In this document: positions 1 to 6,631 of the stretch, piece after piece
How positions within the stretch are numbered: position 1 is the first letter of the stretch
How the letters are laid out: each line of letters opens with the position of its first letter
Notes under the pieces: model-generated
Seen by the model: only the letters and a program-made list of their open reading frames with translations
Database searches by the model: none
What the model was told of the DNA's origin: nothing
Made by a program: the position numbers and the translations under genes
Assembly (NCBI GenBank): GCA_018903055.1
Contig: JAHIPW010000142.1
Span: 1 to 10,522, forward strand
From: DRGV01 sp018903055 [NCBI: bacterium]
Lineage (GTDB): Bacteria > UBP18 > UBA7526
Reading direction: 5' to 3'
Length of the DNA: 10,522 nucleotides

Positions 1-267
1 ATCAGTAATCGGTGATCAGTGATCAGTTAATTAGTTGGATTAGGAAATTAGGTAATTGCCCGCCGGAGGCGAGGTCTCGCCCCTCTGGGGCGGAGGAGAC
101 TGGGATTTGGTGATTAGGGGACTGCCCTTCGGATCCCGATGGGACTCTCAGGATCCCAGAGGGAGGGAATTGGGGACATTCCTAATTTCCTAATATCCTA
201 ATTTCCAAATCCCAATATCCAAGTTTCCTAATATCCAGAATCAAGGATCCAGGATCCAGGATCAAGT
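1..267. repeat. Repeat-rich noncoding region upstream of murA
   Basis: No credible gene is visible here. The stretch is a mosaic of short degenerate repeats. GATCAGT-like words occupy 1-28. A CCTAATTTCC-like array of roughly 8-10 nt period occupies about 178-235. A GGATCCA-like array occupies about 241-266. The 20-nt segment beginning GGATCCC at 131 is loosely repeated at 151. ATTAGGAAATTAGG at 39-52 is the exact reverse complement of CCTAATTTCCTAAT at 181-194, so these arms could form a large stem around the GC-rich hairpins at 68-92. The 13-nt word at 6-18 recurs with one change at 5302-5314, before trpD. I see no clear promoter for murA. Confidence 0.75.
68..92. repeat. Overlapping GC-rich hairpins
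   Basis: Two perfect short inverted repeats overlap. GGCGAG (68-73) pairs with CTCGCC (76-81), and CGCCCC (78-83) pairs with GGGGCG (87-92) around a TCT loop. They share bases 78-81, so only one can form at a time. The sequence resembles, in inverted orientation, the hairpin element in front of hisI (4743-4766), suggesting a dispersed repeat family. Neither is followed by a T-run, so a terminator role is unlikely. Confidence 0.5.
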
Positions 268-320
268 ATCCAGTATCTGTGATCTGTGCCAATCCGTAAT
301 AAATCTGTGTGAATCCGTGT
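268..320. repeat. Dispersed 53-nt repeat, copy 1
   Basis: This 53-nt segment matches 5359-5411 at 47 of 53 positions without gaps. It starts with the perfectly conserved block ATCCAGTATCTGTGATCTGT and has conserved TAATAAATCTGTG in its middle. Internally it is made of ATCTGTG/ATCCGTG-like words of about 8-12 nt. It ends 18 nt before the GTG start of murA; the second copy ends 20 nt before the proposed trpD ATG. It could belong to the 5' leader of both genes. Confidence 0.8.
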
Positions 321-338
321 TAAGGGAGTGAAACGACC

Positions 339-1589
339 GTGGAAAGAATTATCATTACTGGTGGAGAGAGACTAAAGGGTAGAGTAAGGATAAGCGGTTC
401 AAAGAATGCCGCCCTCCCCATCATGGCTGCTACATTATTGACCAATGGAGTAACTACTCTATCGAATATCCCTCGCCTTAAGGATGTCACTACCATGGCC
501 CGGGTATTAAGAACCCTGGGGGCCAAGGTAGAATTTAGGGAAAGGGAACTGAAGATCGATACTACCAATGTCGATAGCTTCCTCGCTCCCTATAATCTGG
601 TGAAGACCATGAGGGCCTCTTTCCTCGTCTTTGGGCCTCTTCTGGCAAAGTTGGGAAGGGCGAGGGTCTCTCTGCCCGGAGGATGTGCCATTGGGTCCCG
701 CCCGGTAGACCTCCATCTGAGGGGATTTGAAGAGTTGGGGGCAGAAGTGAGCATGGGGGGTGGCTATACCCAGGTGAAGAGGGATGGCCTGATGGGTGCT
801 GAAATCTATTTAGACTTCCCCTCTGTGGGGGCAACAGAGAATCTCATGATGGCTGCTACCCTGGCCAAGGGAAAGACGATCATAGAAAATGCGGCCAAAG
901 AGCCAGAGATTGTTGATCTGGCAAACTTTCTAAACAAGATGGGAGCAAAGATCAAGGGTGCTGGAACGGATACTATTGAGATTATCGGGATAAAGGAACT
1001 GAAAGGAACAGATTACTCCATAATCCCGGATAGGATTGAGGCCGGAACCTATATGATTGCCTCTGCCATTACCAGAGGAGATGTCACATTGGAGGGGGCC
1101 AGGCTCGACCATCTTGAGCCCCTGGTTACCAAACTCCGCGAAATCGGAGTGGAGGTTATTGAAAATGAAGGAGCAATTGAAATAAGAGCAAAAAGAGGAA
1201 TAAAGGCCGTAGATGTCAAGACCTTGCCCTATCCCGGTTTCCCCACCGATATGCAGGCTCAGTTCATGGCTCTTATGAGTATTACTCCGGGAATGAGCAT
1301 TATTACCGAGACGGTATTTGAAAACAGGTTCATGCACGTTTCAGAACTTGCCAGGATGGGAGCAGATATTAAGATTGAGGGAGCGAGCGCCATAGTAAAG
1401 GGAGTAAAGTCTCTGAGTGGGGCACCGGTCATGGCCACTGATCTGAGGGCCTCCGCTGCTCTGATCCTGGCCGGTTTAGTTGCTAAGGGAAAGACAGAGA
1501 TCTCTCGTATCTATCACCTAGATCGGGGATACGAAAGGATTGAGGAAAAACTTTCCAATTTGGGAGCGAAGATAGAGAGGATTAAATAG
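339..1589 (+). CDS. murA: UDP-N-acetylglucosamine 1-carboxyvinyltransferase (MurA)
   Basis: This cytoplasmic enzyme transfers enolpyruvate from phosphoenolpyruvate to UDP-GlcNAc, the first committed step of peptidoglycan synthesis. The 416-residue protein has full family length and shows the EPSP-synthase-like double fold throughout. Lys22-Asn23 lie in SGSKNAALP. The PEP-binding loop [14 protein letters not shown] carries Cys116, equivalent to E. coli Cys115, the residue alkylated by fosfomycin; Cys-type MurA enzymes are generally fosfomycin-sensitive. Asp304 lies in FPTDMQAQ, Arg370 in TDLRAS and Arg396 in [14 protein letters not shown], all at expected positions. The start is GTG, preceded by AGGGAG at 323-328. 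It is separated from hisD by 138 nt of repeats, so cotranscription with the his genes is possible but not shown. Identification is very secure. Confidence 0.97.
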   Translation: MERIIITGGERLKGRVRISGSKNAALPIMAATLLTNGVTTLSNIPRLKDVTTMARVLRTLGAKVEFRERELKIDTTNVDSFLAPYNLVKTMRASFLVFGPLLAKLGRARVSLPGGCAIGSRPVDLHLRGFEELGAEVSMGGGYTQVKRDGLMGAEIYLDFPSVGATENLMMAATLAKGKTIIENAAKEPEIVDLANFLNKMGAKIKGAGTDTIEIIGIKELKGTDYSIIPDRIEAGTYMIASAITRGDVTLEGARLDHLEPLVTKLREIGVEVIENEGAIEIRAKRGIKAVDVKTLPYPGFPTDMQAQFMALMSITPGMSIITETVFENRFMHVSELARMGADIKIEGASAIVKGVKSLSGAPVMATDLRASAALILAGLVAKGKTEISRIYHLDRGYERIEEKLSNLGAKIERIK

Positions 1590-1598
1590 TGGGACAGA

Positions 1599-1705
1599 AC
1601 AGGCTACAGGTCACAAGCTGCAGGCTACAAGCTACAGGCTATAAGCTACAGGTCACAAGCTACAGGCTCCACAAAACTTGTGGCTTGGAACTTGTGGCTG
1701 GTAGC
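1599..1705. repeat. Degenerate 14-nt array between murA and hisD
   Basis: From 1599 to 1668 the spacer is a run of imperfect copies of ACAAGCTACAGGCT (about 14 nt, roughly five copies). From 1677 to 1705 a second 14-nt-period array (CTTGTGGCT at 1677-1685 and 1691-1699) reads as a related word in the opposite orientation. The junction forms a perfect hairpin, CCACAA (1669-1674) with TTGTGG (1678-1683). No T-run follows, so it is not a typical terminator. No gene is seen. Confidence 0.75.
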
Positions 1706-1727
1706 AGTTAAAACAAGAGGAGCAGAT

Positions 1728-3113
1728 ATGAAAATTCTAAGGATTGGCACCAAAGAATCTAAGGAAAAAATTGAGAAAATACTGAATCGCAAAACCCTTC
1801 TGGAAGATAAGAGATTGGAGCAGAAGGTCAAAGAGATTATTGAAGATGTACGAAGGAATGGTGACCAAGCACTATTAAAATATACTAGGAAGTTTGATAG
1901 GGTTCTCCTCACTTCTAAAAGATTAAGAGTCAGCAGAAGAGAGATTGAGGAAGCCCAAAAATTAGTAGACAAGGAGTTTGTAAAGGCATTAAAAAAAGCC
2001 TATCAGAATATCAAGAAGTATCATGAAAAGCAATTACCCCGATCCTTTAAGATTTACCCTCGAAAAGGAGTGAATTTAGAGGAGAGATTTCAGCCTTTAG
2101 AAAGGGTGGGACTTTATATTCCGGGAGGAAGAGCCTCCTATCCTTCTACAGTCTTAATGGCTGGCGTTCCGGCTAAGATAGCAGGGGTGAGAGAAATTAT
2201 CATGGTCTCGCCACCCCAAAGAGACGGGAAACTAAGTCCCTATATTTTAGTGGCCGCAGGTTTAGTAGGAATAAGCGAAATCTATAAAGCGGGAGGGGCC
2301 CAGGCCATTGCTGCCTTAGCCTATGGTACAGAAATTATTCCCAAGGTAGATAAAATTGTTGGCCCGGGGAATATCTACGTTACCCTGGCAAAGAAGTTGG
2401 TTTATGGGGAAGTAGACATCGATATGCTCGCTGGGCCAAGTGAGATACTGATTTTAGCAGATGAAAGTGCCAATCCCTCCTTTATCGCTTGTGACTTAAT
2501 TGCTCAAGCCGAGCATGACAGACTATCCTGGCCTATTCTTGTTACTACTTCTTTAAAATTAGCCCAAAAAGTGGAAGAGGAGATTAAGGAACAGGTTAAA
2601 TCCCTGAGGCGAAAAGAGATAATTGATACTTCCTTAAAGAATAACGGGGTCTTAATTGTCACTAAAAATCTGAAAGAAACGATTGATCTGGCGAATGAGA
2701 TTGCCCCAGAGCACCTGGAGATTATGACCAGAAATCCAGAACAAGTAGCGAAGAAGATCAAAAATGCTGGTGCTATATTTCTAGGTCCCTATTCCGCTGA
2801 GTCAGTAGGGGACTATATTGCTGGACCAAATCACATCCTTCCCACAAGTGGCACGGCAAGATTCTATTCACCTTTAGGGGTGAGGGACTTTATGAAGTCC
2901 TCTCACATTATTTCGTACTCTAAAGAAGCCCTAAAGAAAGAAGCGAAAGAGATTATAGAGCTTGCCCACAGAGAAGGCCTGGACGGCCACGCCCGGGCAG
3001 TAAAGATTAGACTGCAACCGCAGAGAACGCCCAATTATCGCAAAAAGCGCAAAAAACCTTTGCGGACTTCGCGGACTTTTAGCGGCCTTAGCGGTTGCAA
3101 GGAAGGAGATTAA
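1728..3113 (+). CDS. hisD: Histidinol dehydrogenase (HisD) with extended C-terminus
   Basis: HisD oxidises L-histidinol to L-histidine in two NAD-dependent, zinc-requiring steps, the end of the histidine pathway. The ATG at 1728 is chosen because AGAGGAG (1716-1722) lies 5 nt upstream; the in-frame GTG at 1680 lies inside the repeat array. The protein is 461 residues. Visible family features are PGG at 132-134, VGPGNIYV at 211-218, AGPSEILI at 235-242, the zinc-site residues Gln260 and His263 in AQAEHD, catalytic Glu328-His329 in APEHLE, Asp362 in VGDYIAGPNH, and His421 in GLDGHAR. The family normally ends just after this GLDGHARAV..RL motif. Here about 31 extra residues, rich in Lys and Arg, follow from residue 431 and are encoded by a palindromic repeat (3013-3099). 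The stop is one base before hisB, so the two are almost certainly cotranslated. Confidence 0.95.
   Translation: MKILRIGTKESKEKIEKILNRKTLLEDKRLEQKVKEIIEDVRRNGDQALLKYTRKFDRVLLTSKRLRVSRREIEEAQKLVDKEFVKALKKAYQNIKKYHEKQLPRSFKIYPRKGVNLEERFQPLERVGLYIPGGRASYPSTVLMAGVPAKIAGVREIIMVSPPQRDGKLSPYILVAAGLVGISEIYKAGGAQAIAALAYGTEIIPKVDKIVGPGNIYVTLAKKLVYGEVDIDMLAGPSEILILADESANPSFIACDLIAQAEHDRLSWPILVTTSLKLAQKVEEEIKEQVKSLRRKEIIDTSLKNNGVLIVTKNLKETIDLANEIAPEHLEIMTRNPEQVAKKIKNAGAIFLGPYSAESVGDYIAGPNHILPTSGTARFYSPLGVRDFMKSSHIISYSKEALKKEAKEIIELAHREGLDGHARAVKIRLQPQRTPNYRKKRKKPLRTSRTFSGLSGCKEGD
3013..3099. repeat. Palindromic repeat element inside the hisD 3' end
   Basis: TGCAACCGC (3013-3021) is the exact reverse complement of GCGGTTGCA (3091-3099). 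Between them lie repeated GCGGACTT/AGCGGCCTT words and an internal hairpin, CGCAAA (3048-3053) with TTTGCG (3059-3064). This looks like the intergenic repeats elsewhere in the window, yet it is read in frame as the last ~31 codons of hisD. The hisB ribosome binding site (AAGGAG, 3103-3108) follows immediately. I see no target-site duplication or transposase. Interpretation as an inserted or expanded repeat is inference. Confidence 0.6.
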
Positions 3114-3114
3114 A

Positions 3115-3729
3115 ATGGCAGAGAGAACAGCAGAGAAGATAAGGAAGACGAAGGAAACAGAGATTAGTTTAAAACTCAATCTTGATGGAACCGGAAAGAG
3201 CCGAATTAAGACAGGTATCGGGTTACTGGACCATATGTTGGAACTCTTTGCTTTTCACGGTTTATTTGATTTAGAGATTGAAGCAAAAGGAGACCTAGAG
3301 GTCGACATCCATCATACCAATGAGGATATTGGTATTGTCTTAGGCCAAGTATTTAAGCAGGCCCTGGGCGATAAAAAGGGAATAAAGAGATTCGGTTCTG
3401 CTTCGGTACCTATGGAAGGTGTATTGGCTAAAGTTACTGTAGATATCAGTGGCAGAGGTCATTTCAAGGGGGGACTCGATTCAGCTGTTACAACCGACGA
3501 GGACGAAAAATATTCTAAAAAATATTTTGACCATTTCTGGGAATCATTTGCTAAGCAAAGCGGGATTAATTTGATTATTGAAGAGGTAAAGTGTTTTGAT
3601 GTTACCACTCCCGATATTCATACACTACTGGAGCCTATATTTAAAGCTCTGGGTCTTGCTTTGCGTCAGGCTGTGGAAATCGACCCCCGCAGAAAAGATG
3701 TGCCTTCCACCAAAGGCATTATTGATTAG
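3115..3729 (+). CDS. hisB: Imidazoleglycerol-phosphate dehydratase (HisB), divergent metal site
   Basis: This enzyme dehydrates imidazole glycerol phosphate to imidazole acetol phosphate, using a di-manganese site formed between subunits. The 204-residue protein is monofunctional, with no histidinol-phosphatase domain. The N-half is canonical: KETEI, His40 in GLLDHML, and GDLEVDIHHTNEDIG with His66, His67 and Glu70. Phosphate-binding positions Arg92 (KRFGSA), Arg114 (SGR) and Ser198/Lys200 (VPSTKG) are present. The C-half is odd. The usual TLHI histidine reads NLII (Ile154), about six residues are inserted after it, and the usual HHxxEAxFKA reads His169-Thr170-LLEPIFKA. Two expected metal ligands are therefore missing. 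AAGGAG 6 nt before the ATG lies within the hisD end. Family assignment is firm; normal activity is uncertain. Confidence 0.9.
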   Translation: MAERTAEKIRKTKETEISLKLNLDGTGKSRIKTGIGLLDHMLELFAFHGLFDLEIEAKGDLEVDIHHTNEDIGIVLGQVFKQALGDKKGIKRFGSASVPMEGVLAKVTVDISGRGHFKGGLDSAVTTDEDEKYSKKYFDHFWESFAKQSGINLIIEEVKCFDVTTPDIHTLLEPIFKALGLALRQAVEIDPRRKDVPSTKGIID

Positions 3730-3738
3730 TAATCAAAC

Positions 3739-3766
3739 TGTTAACTGGTTACTGTTAACTGGTTAC
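3739..3766. repeat. Perfect tandem 14-mer before hisA
   Basis: TGTTAACTGGTTAC occurs twice head to tail (3739-3752 and 3753-3766) in the 61-nt hisB-hisA spacer. Its AACTGGTTACT core (3757-3767) recurs exactly at 6660-6670 upstream of trpC, where it sits in a TGTAAAC/TGGTTAC array. Slippage-prone short tandem repeats are one explanation; an operator is another, but no regulator is identifiable. Confidence 0.8.
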
Positions 3767-3769
3767 TAA

Positions 3770-3785
3770 CCGAACAATAGTGAGG
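3770..3785 (+). promoter_or_regulatory. GAGG-ending leader element before hisA
   Basis: CCGAACAATAGTGAGG ends 5 nt before the hisA ATG. Its terminal GTGAGG is the apparent ribosome binding site. It matches CCGAACAAAGTGAGG before trpC (one base shorter) and, more loosely, CTGAGCGTAGCGAGG before trpD, all with the same 5-nt spacing to ATG. Confidence 0.6.
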
Positions 3786-3790
3786 TTGCT

Positions 3791-4516
3791 ATGCTCATCA
3801 TTCCAGCCATCGATCTCATTGAGGAAAGGTGCGTAAGATTAAAGGAAGGTAAATTATCCTCTGAAGAAGTCTATTCTAAGGAACCTGTTGCTGTAGCTGA
3901 ACTATGGGAACTAAAAGGAGCAGAGAGATTACATATTATTGACTTAGATGGCGCCTTTGAAGGAAAACCCCAGAACCTGAAAGTAGTCAAAAGAATTGCT
4001 AGAAGTGTTAAGATACCTATTCAGTTTGGAGGCGGAGTAAGGAACTTAAGAACAATTAAGGAAGTCTTAGATTGTGGTGTAGAGTATGTGATTTTAGGGA
4101 CCAGCGCCATCTCCAAACCAGAATTCGTTAAGAAAGCAGTAAAGAGATTCGGAAAGAGAATAATGGTAAGCATCGATGCCTCCAATCTAAAGGTTAGAGT
4201 CCAGGGATGGGAGAAGAAAACCAGGAAGACCGCCCCCATCTTAGCCAAGGAGATGGAGAGATTGGGAGTAAGAAATATTATCTTCACTGATATAAAAAGA
4301 GATGGAACTTTAAGAGGGCCCAATATCTCCCAGATTAAGAAGATGCTAAAAGCAGTAAATACTCCTTTAATAGTCTCTGGAGGAATCTCTTCTTTAGAAG
4401 ACATAAAGAAATTAAAACCCTTGGAAAAAAAGGGACTATTCGGGGTTATTGTAGGCAAGGCCCTCTATACGGGCCAGGTAGATTTGGAGGAGGCTATCGG
4501 GATAGGTAAGCAGTAA
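3791..4516 (+). CDS. hisA: Phosphoribosylformimino-AICAR-P isomerase (HisA)
   Basis: HisA is a cytoplasmic (beta/alpha)8 barrel that isomerises ProFAR to PRFAR by an Amadori rearrangement, the step before the HisH-HisF synthase. The 241-residue protein is full length. Asp8 in PAIDLIEERCVRL is the expected catalytic base, Asp129 in VSIDA the second acid. Phosphate-binding glycines appear in FGGGVRN (79-85) and VSGGISS (195-201), and DLDGAF (51-56), ILGTSAI (101-107) and TDIKRDGT (166-173) are typical. The GW at 139-140 follows the HisA pattern. The ATG has TGAGG five bases upstream. The usual neighbours hisH and hisF are absent on either side. In some bacteria lacking trpF, a HisA homologue (PriA) also does the TrpF step; nothing here proves that. 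Confidence 0.95.
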   Translation: MLIIPAIDLIEERCVRLKEGKLSSEEVYSKEPVAVAELWELKGAERLHIIDLDGAFEGKPQNLKVVKRIARSVKIPIQFGGGVRNLRTIKEVLDCGVEYVILGTSAISKPEFVKKAVKRFGKRIMVSIDASNLKVRVQGWEKKTRKTAPILAKEMERLGVRNIIFTDIKRDGTLRGPNISQIKKMLKAVNTPLIVSGGISSLEDIKKLKPLEKKGLFGVIVGKALYTGQVDLEEAIGIGKQ

Positions 4517-4520
4517 CTAA

Positions 4521-4632
4521 TGAAACGGGGACACGGGGAAAGGGAGAAACGGAGAGATAGGGAAACGGAGACATAGAGACACGGGGACAGGGAGAGAGTC
4601 ACCGATTCCCCGCTTCGCCGATTCTCCGATTC
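4521..4632. repeat. Two short-word arrays after hisA
   Basis: From about 4521 to 4599 the + strand is almost entirely purine with C at intervals, built of degenerate ACGGGGAC / ACGGAGAC words of about 8-9 nt. It is followed by CCGATTC copies at 4602-4608, 4618-4624 and 4626-4632. There is no open reading frame of gene character, and hisF, expected here in many his operons, is not present even as recognisable remnants. Confidence 0.75.
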
Positions 4633-4698
4633 AAAGAAAACAGGGGACAAAAATGAACCCCGCCCCTCATAAAATTGGCAATCCTGAGATTGAAAAGT

Positions 4699-4726
4699 TT
4701 GAACCAATAGATTTTTTCTTTATAAA
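4699..4726 (+). promoter_or_regulatory. Candidate sigma-70-type promoter for hisI
   Basis: TTGAAC (4699-4704) and TATAAA (4721-4726) are separated by 16 nt, close to the TTGACA/TATAAT consensus. They lie in the AT-rich, least repetitive part of the hisA-hisI spacer. A start near 4733 would give a leader of nearly 60 nt containing the hairpin at 4745-4763. It is a by-eye match only. Confidence 0.4.
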
Positions 4727-4742
4727 AGTTATTTGCGTGAAT

Positions 4743-4766
4743 CCCGCCCCCCAGAGAGGGGCGAGG
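4743..4766. repeat. GC-rich hairpin in the hisI leader
   Basis: CGCCCC (4745-4750) pairs with GGGGCG (4758-4763) around a 7-nt loop. The left part, CCCGCCCC (4743-4750), can alternatively pair with GGGGCGGG (4782-4789) over the hisI ribosome binding region. TGAAT flanks the element on both sides (4738-4742 and 4768-4772). It resembles the inverted GC-rich element at 68-92. Confidence 0.5.
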
Positions 4767-4789
4767 ATGAATACAAAAGGAGGGGCGGG

Positions 4790-5224
4790 GTGAAGAAATT
4801 ACTTGAACGATTGAAGTTTGATGAGAAAGGTCTCATCCCGGTCATCATTCAGGATGTTGATACTAATGAAGTCTTGATGCTTGCCTATATGAATGAGGAG
4901 GCCTTCATCATGACCATGGAAACGGGGAAGACCCACTTCTGGAGCCGGTCAAGAGAGAAGTTATGGCTAAAGGGCGAGGAATCAGGAAACTATCAGCAAG
5001 TGGAGGATGTCTACTTCGACTGCGATGCAGATACTTTACTCATTAAAGTCCGTCAGGTAAGGGGCGCCTGCCACAAGGGCTACCGGTCCTGTTTCTATCG
5101 CCAGATGAAGAAGGAAGGAGAGGTAAAAGTAATCGGAAAGAAGGTCTTTGAGCCGGACAAGGTCTATGGCCCAAAGGAGACCATAGAGAAGACCTATAAA
5201 GCCTTAAAACGAAGCAAGAAATGA
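4790..5224 (+). CDS. hisI: Phosphoribosyl-AMP cyclohydrolase (HisI)
   Basis: HisI opens the purine ring of phosphoribosyl-AMP to give ProFAR, the substrate of HisA. The enzyme is a metal-dependent (Zn/Mg) cytoplasmic dimer. The GTG at 4790 is chosen because AAGGAGG precedes it at proper spacing; an upstream in-frame TTG at 4733 would translate the GC-rich hairpin. The 144-residue product matches monofunctional HisI. The metal motif DCDAD (Asp77, Cys78, Asp79, Asp81) is present, as are Cys94-His95 and Cys101 in [31 protein letters not shown] (50-67) is strongly typical. There is no HisE-like phosphoribosyl-ATP pyrophosphohydrolase domain after it, so that activity must come from elsewhere. It is separated from hisA by 273 nt and may have its own promoter. 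Confidence 0.95.
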   Translation: MKKLLERLKFDEKGLIPVIIQDVDTNEVLMLAYMNEEAFIMTMETGKTHFWSRSREKLWLKGEESGNYQQVEDVYFDCDADTLLIKVRQVRGACHKGYRSCFYRQMKKEGEVKVIGKKVFEPDKVYGPKETIEKTYKALKRSKK

Positions 5225-5228
5225 TAGA

Positions 5229-5314
5229 GTAGAAGAGTAGGAAAGTAGGAAAGTAGAAAAGAAAAAAAGTAAAAAGGATATCCGGTTATCCGGTAATCAG
5301 GTAATCGGTAATCA
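5229..5314. repeat. AGTAGGAA and GGTAATC arrays after hisI
   Basis: The hisI-trpD spacer begins with AGTAGGAA/AGTAGAAA copies (5229-5260), continues through an A-rich stretch, and then has ATCCGGTT/GGTAATC words of about 8-9 nt (5277-5314). The word TAATCGGTAATCA (5302-5314) differs by one base from 6-18. No gene is seen in the spacer. Confidence 0.7.
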
Positions 5315-5358
5315 AAGTCACTATCGAAATATCAATCTGTCGAGAACAAGGTTCAGAC

Positions 5359-5411
5359 ATCCAGTATCTGTGATCTGTGCTCATCTGTAATAAATCTGTG
5401 ATAATCTGTGT
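5359..5411. repeat. Dispersed 53-nt repeat, copy 2
   Basis: This is the second copy of the element at 268-320, with 47 of 53 positions identical. It runs into the leader element directly upstream of trpD. Bases 5408-5410 form an in-frame GTG that could mislead start-site calling for trpD. Confidence 0.8.
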
Positions 5412-5426
5412 CTGAGCGTAGCGAGG
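5412..5426 (+). promoter_or_regulatory. GAGG-ending leader element before trpD
   Basis: CTGAGCGTAGCGAGG ends 5 nt before the ATG at 5432, as the related elements do before hisA and trpC. Ten of 15 positions match the trpC copy, and four of the five differences are transitions. Its AGCGTAGCG core also occurs inverted at 6495-6503 behind trpD. Confidence 0.45.
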
Positions 5427-5431
5427 TGGAG

Positions 5432-6442
5432 ATGATTAAGGAAGCGATTGGTAAATTAATTGAGAAAAAGGATCTGACCCGGGAAGAGATGGTGGGGGTG
5501 ATGAACGAGATTATGACCGGGAATGCCACTCCCGCCCAGATAGGGGGGTTCCTGACTGCTTTGAGATTAAAAGGAGAGACAGTGGAAGAAATTACTGGCG
5601 CTGCCTTGGTTATGAGGGAGAAGGCGACCAGGATAAAGGTGAAGAAGGAGCCCATCGTTGATACCTGCGGAACAGGTGGGGATCTTCCCAATACCTTCAA
5701 TATCTCAACCATTGCGGCCTTCGTCGTTGCCGGATGTGGCCTTGCGGTAGCAAAGCATGGGAATCGGGCGGTATCCAGCCAGTGTGGAAGTGCTGACCTC
5801 TTAGAGGGATTAGGGGTCAACCTCGATGTTGAAGTGGAGACTGTTGAGAAATGCATTGAAGAGATTGGAATTGGTTTCTTATTTGCTCCTCTCTTACATG
5901 GGGCCATGAAGTATGCCATTGGACCACGAAAGGAGATGGGGATTCGAACCATATTCAATATCTTAGGACCATTGACCAATCCGGCAGGTGCTCAGGTCCA
6001 GGTCCTGGGGGTCTATAGTGATAAACTCACCCAGACCATCGCTGGAGTATTGAAAAACTTAGGTTCTAAACATGCCTTTGTGGTTCATGGTGAGGATGGG
6101 TTGGATGAAATTACTACTACCTCTCCCACTAAAGTCTCGGAGCTGAAGGAGGGAAAGGTCACTACCTACTCCATTAAGCCAGAGGATTTTGGTATAAAGA
6201 GAGCAAAGTTGGATAATATCTTGGGAGGGGATATTCCTCATAATGTGAAGATTGCCCATGATGTCTTAGAGGGAAAGAAAGGGCCACAGAGGGACATCGT
6301 TCTTCTAAATGCCTCCGCGGCCATCGTTGCTGGTGGCAAGGCAAGCGATTTGAAGGAAGGAATTAAATTAGCAGAGGAGGCCATTGACTCTGGAAAGGCA
6401 AAAGAAAAGTTAGAACTGCTTAAGAAGTATTCTAAACAGTGA
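5432..6442 (+). CDS. trpD: Anthranilate phosphoribosyltransferase (TrpD)
   Basis: TrpD joins anthranilate to PRPP, giving phosphoribosyl-anthranilate, the second step of tryptophan synthesis. The start at 5432 gives 336 residues and a family-typical MIKEAI beginning; a GTG at 5408 would add eight residues derived from repeat sequence. Motifs are the PRPP-binding GTGGD (80-84), NISTIAAFV (90-98), KHGNR (108-112), CGSADLLE (118-125), Arg166 in [21 protein letters not shown], and metal-binding Asp225-Glu226 in DGLDEI. The protein is complete and not fused to TrpG. The neighbouring trpC is 257 nt downstream, so a shared transcript is uncertain, particularly given a possible terminator between them. 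Confidence 0.96.
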   Translation: MIKEAIGKLIEKKDLTREEMVGVMNEIMTGNATPAQIGGFLTALRLKGETVEEITGAALVMREKATRIKVKKEPIVDTCGTGGDLPNTFNISTIAAFVVAGCGLAVAKHGNRAVSSQCGSADLLEGLGVNLDVEVETVEKCIEEIGIGFLFAPLLHGAMKYAIGPRKEMGIRTIFNILGPLTNPAGAQVQVLGVYSDKLTQTIAGVLKNLGSKHAFVVHGEDGLDEITTTSPTKVSELKEGKVTTYSIKPEDFGIKRAKLDNILGGDIPHNVKIAHDVLEGKKGPQRDIVLLNASAAIVAGGKASDLKEGIKLAEEAIDSGKAKEKLELLKKYSKQ

Positions 6443-6520
6443 TCGGTGGAATAGAGGTTTACAGTAACCAGCAAAGTCATAGAATATAACGACGCGCTAC
6501 GCTTGCCTCGTCTAGTCATA

Positions 6521-6631
6521 GATTATCAGTATATCAGAACATCAGAATGAGAATTCAGAAGGTCAGAGTATCAGATTTTATCTGAATTCTGATAACTGAC
6601 CCTCTCCATCTGATAATCTGATTATCTGATG
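6521..6631. repeat. Large imperfect palindrome of TATCAGA words
   Basis: The left half (6522-6576) is built of ATCAGAA/TATCAG words, the right half (6580-6630) of their complements CTGATA/ATCTGA. Pairings visible by eye are AGAATTCAGA (6550-6559) with TCTGAATTCT (6581-6590), GGTCAG (6561-6566) with CTGACC (6596-6601), and TCAGAT (6571-6576) with ATCTGA (6580-6585); not all can coexist. The remaining 6443-6520 contains two AGTCATAGA words and an inverted AGCGTAGCG, but no gene. Confidence 0.65.

Larger units (their letters stand above)
4657..4791. repeat. 12-nt inverted repeat reaching the hisI start codon
   Basis: ACCCCGCCCCTC at 4657-4668 is the exact reverse complement of GAGGGGCGGGGT at 4780-4791. 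The right arm covers part of the hisI Shine-Dalgarno (AAGGAGGGG, 4777-4785) and the first two bases of its GTG start (4790-4792). Pairing in a read-through transcript would bury the initiation site. The left arm lies upstream of the candidate promoter at 4699-4726, so transcripts starting there would lack it. Confidence 0.7.

Noticed and set aside
562-834. Antisense open reading frame inside murA
   Set aside because: It lies wholly opposite a well-conserved gene, has no recognisable domain and no ribosome binding site; it is a shadow of murA codon use. The other antisense frames over his, trp and activase genes were discarded for the same reason.
1599-1705. CRISPR array between murA and hisD
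   Set aside because: The units are about 14 nt, degenerate and contiguous with no unique spacers, and no cas genes are present.
1680-1727. Upstream GTG start for hisD
   Set aside because: The added 16 residues are translated repeat array, whereas the ATG at 1728 has AGAGGAG at good spacing and matches the family N-terminus.
3730-3790. Trp or His leader peptide or T-box attenuator before hisA or trpC
   Set aside because: There is no short frame with runs of His or Trp codons, and no T-box-like conserved sequence is visible in the spacers.
4674-4720. Rho-independent terminator after hisA
   Set aside because: ATTGG/CCAAT and CAATC/GATTG can pair before a T-run, but an 11-nt one-sided bulge and AT-rich stems make it weak, and the same stretch overlaps a better promoter match.
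4733-4789. Upstream TTG start for hisI
   Set aside because: It would encode the GC-rich hairpin and has no ribosome binding site; the GTG at 4790 follows AAGGAGG and gives a normal HisI N-terminus.
4517-4789. Decayed hisF or hisH in the hisA-hisI gap
   Set aside because: The gap is made of short-word repeats and AT-rich leader sequence, and I can recognise no HisF or HisH motif in any frame.
5408-5431. GTG start for trpD
   Set aside because: The extra eight residues come from the dispersed repeat and leader element; the ATG at 5432 gives the family-like MIKEAI start.
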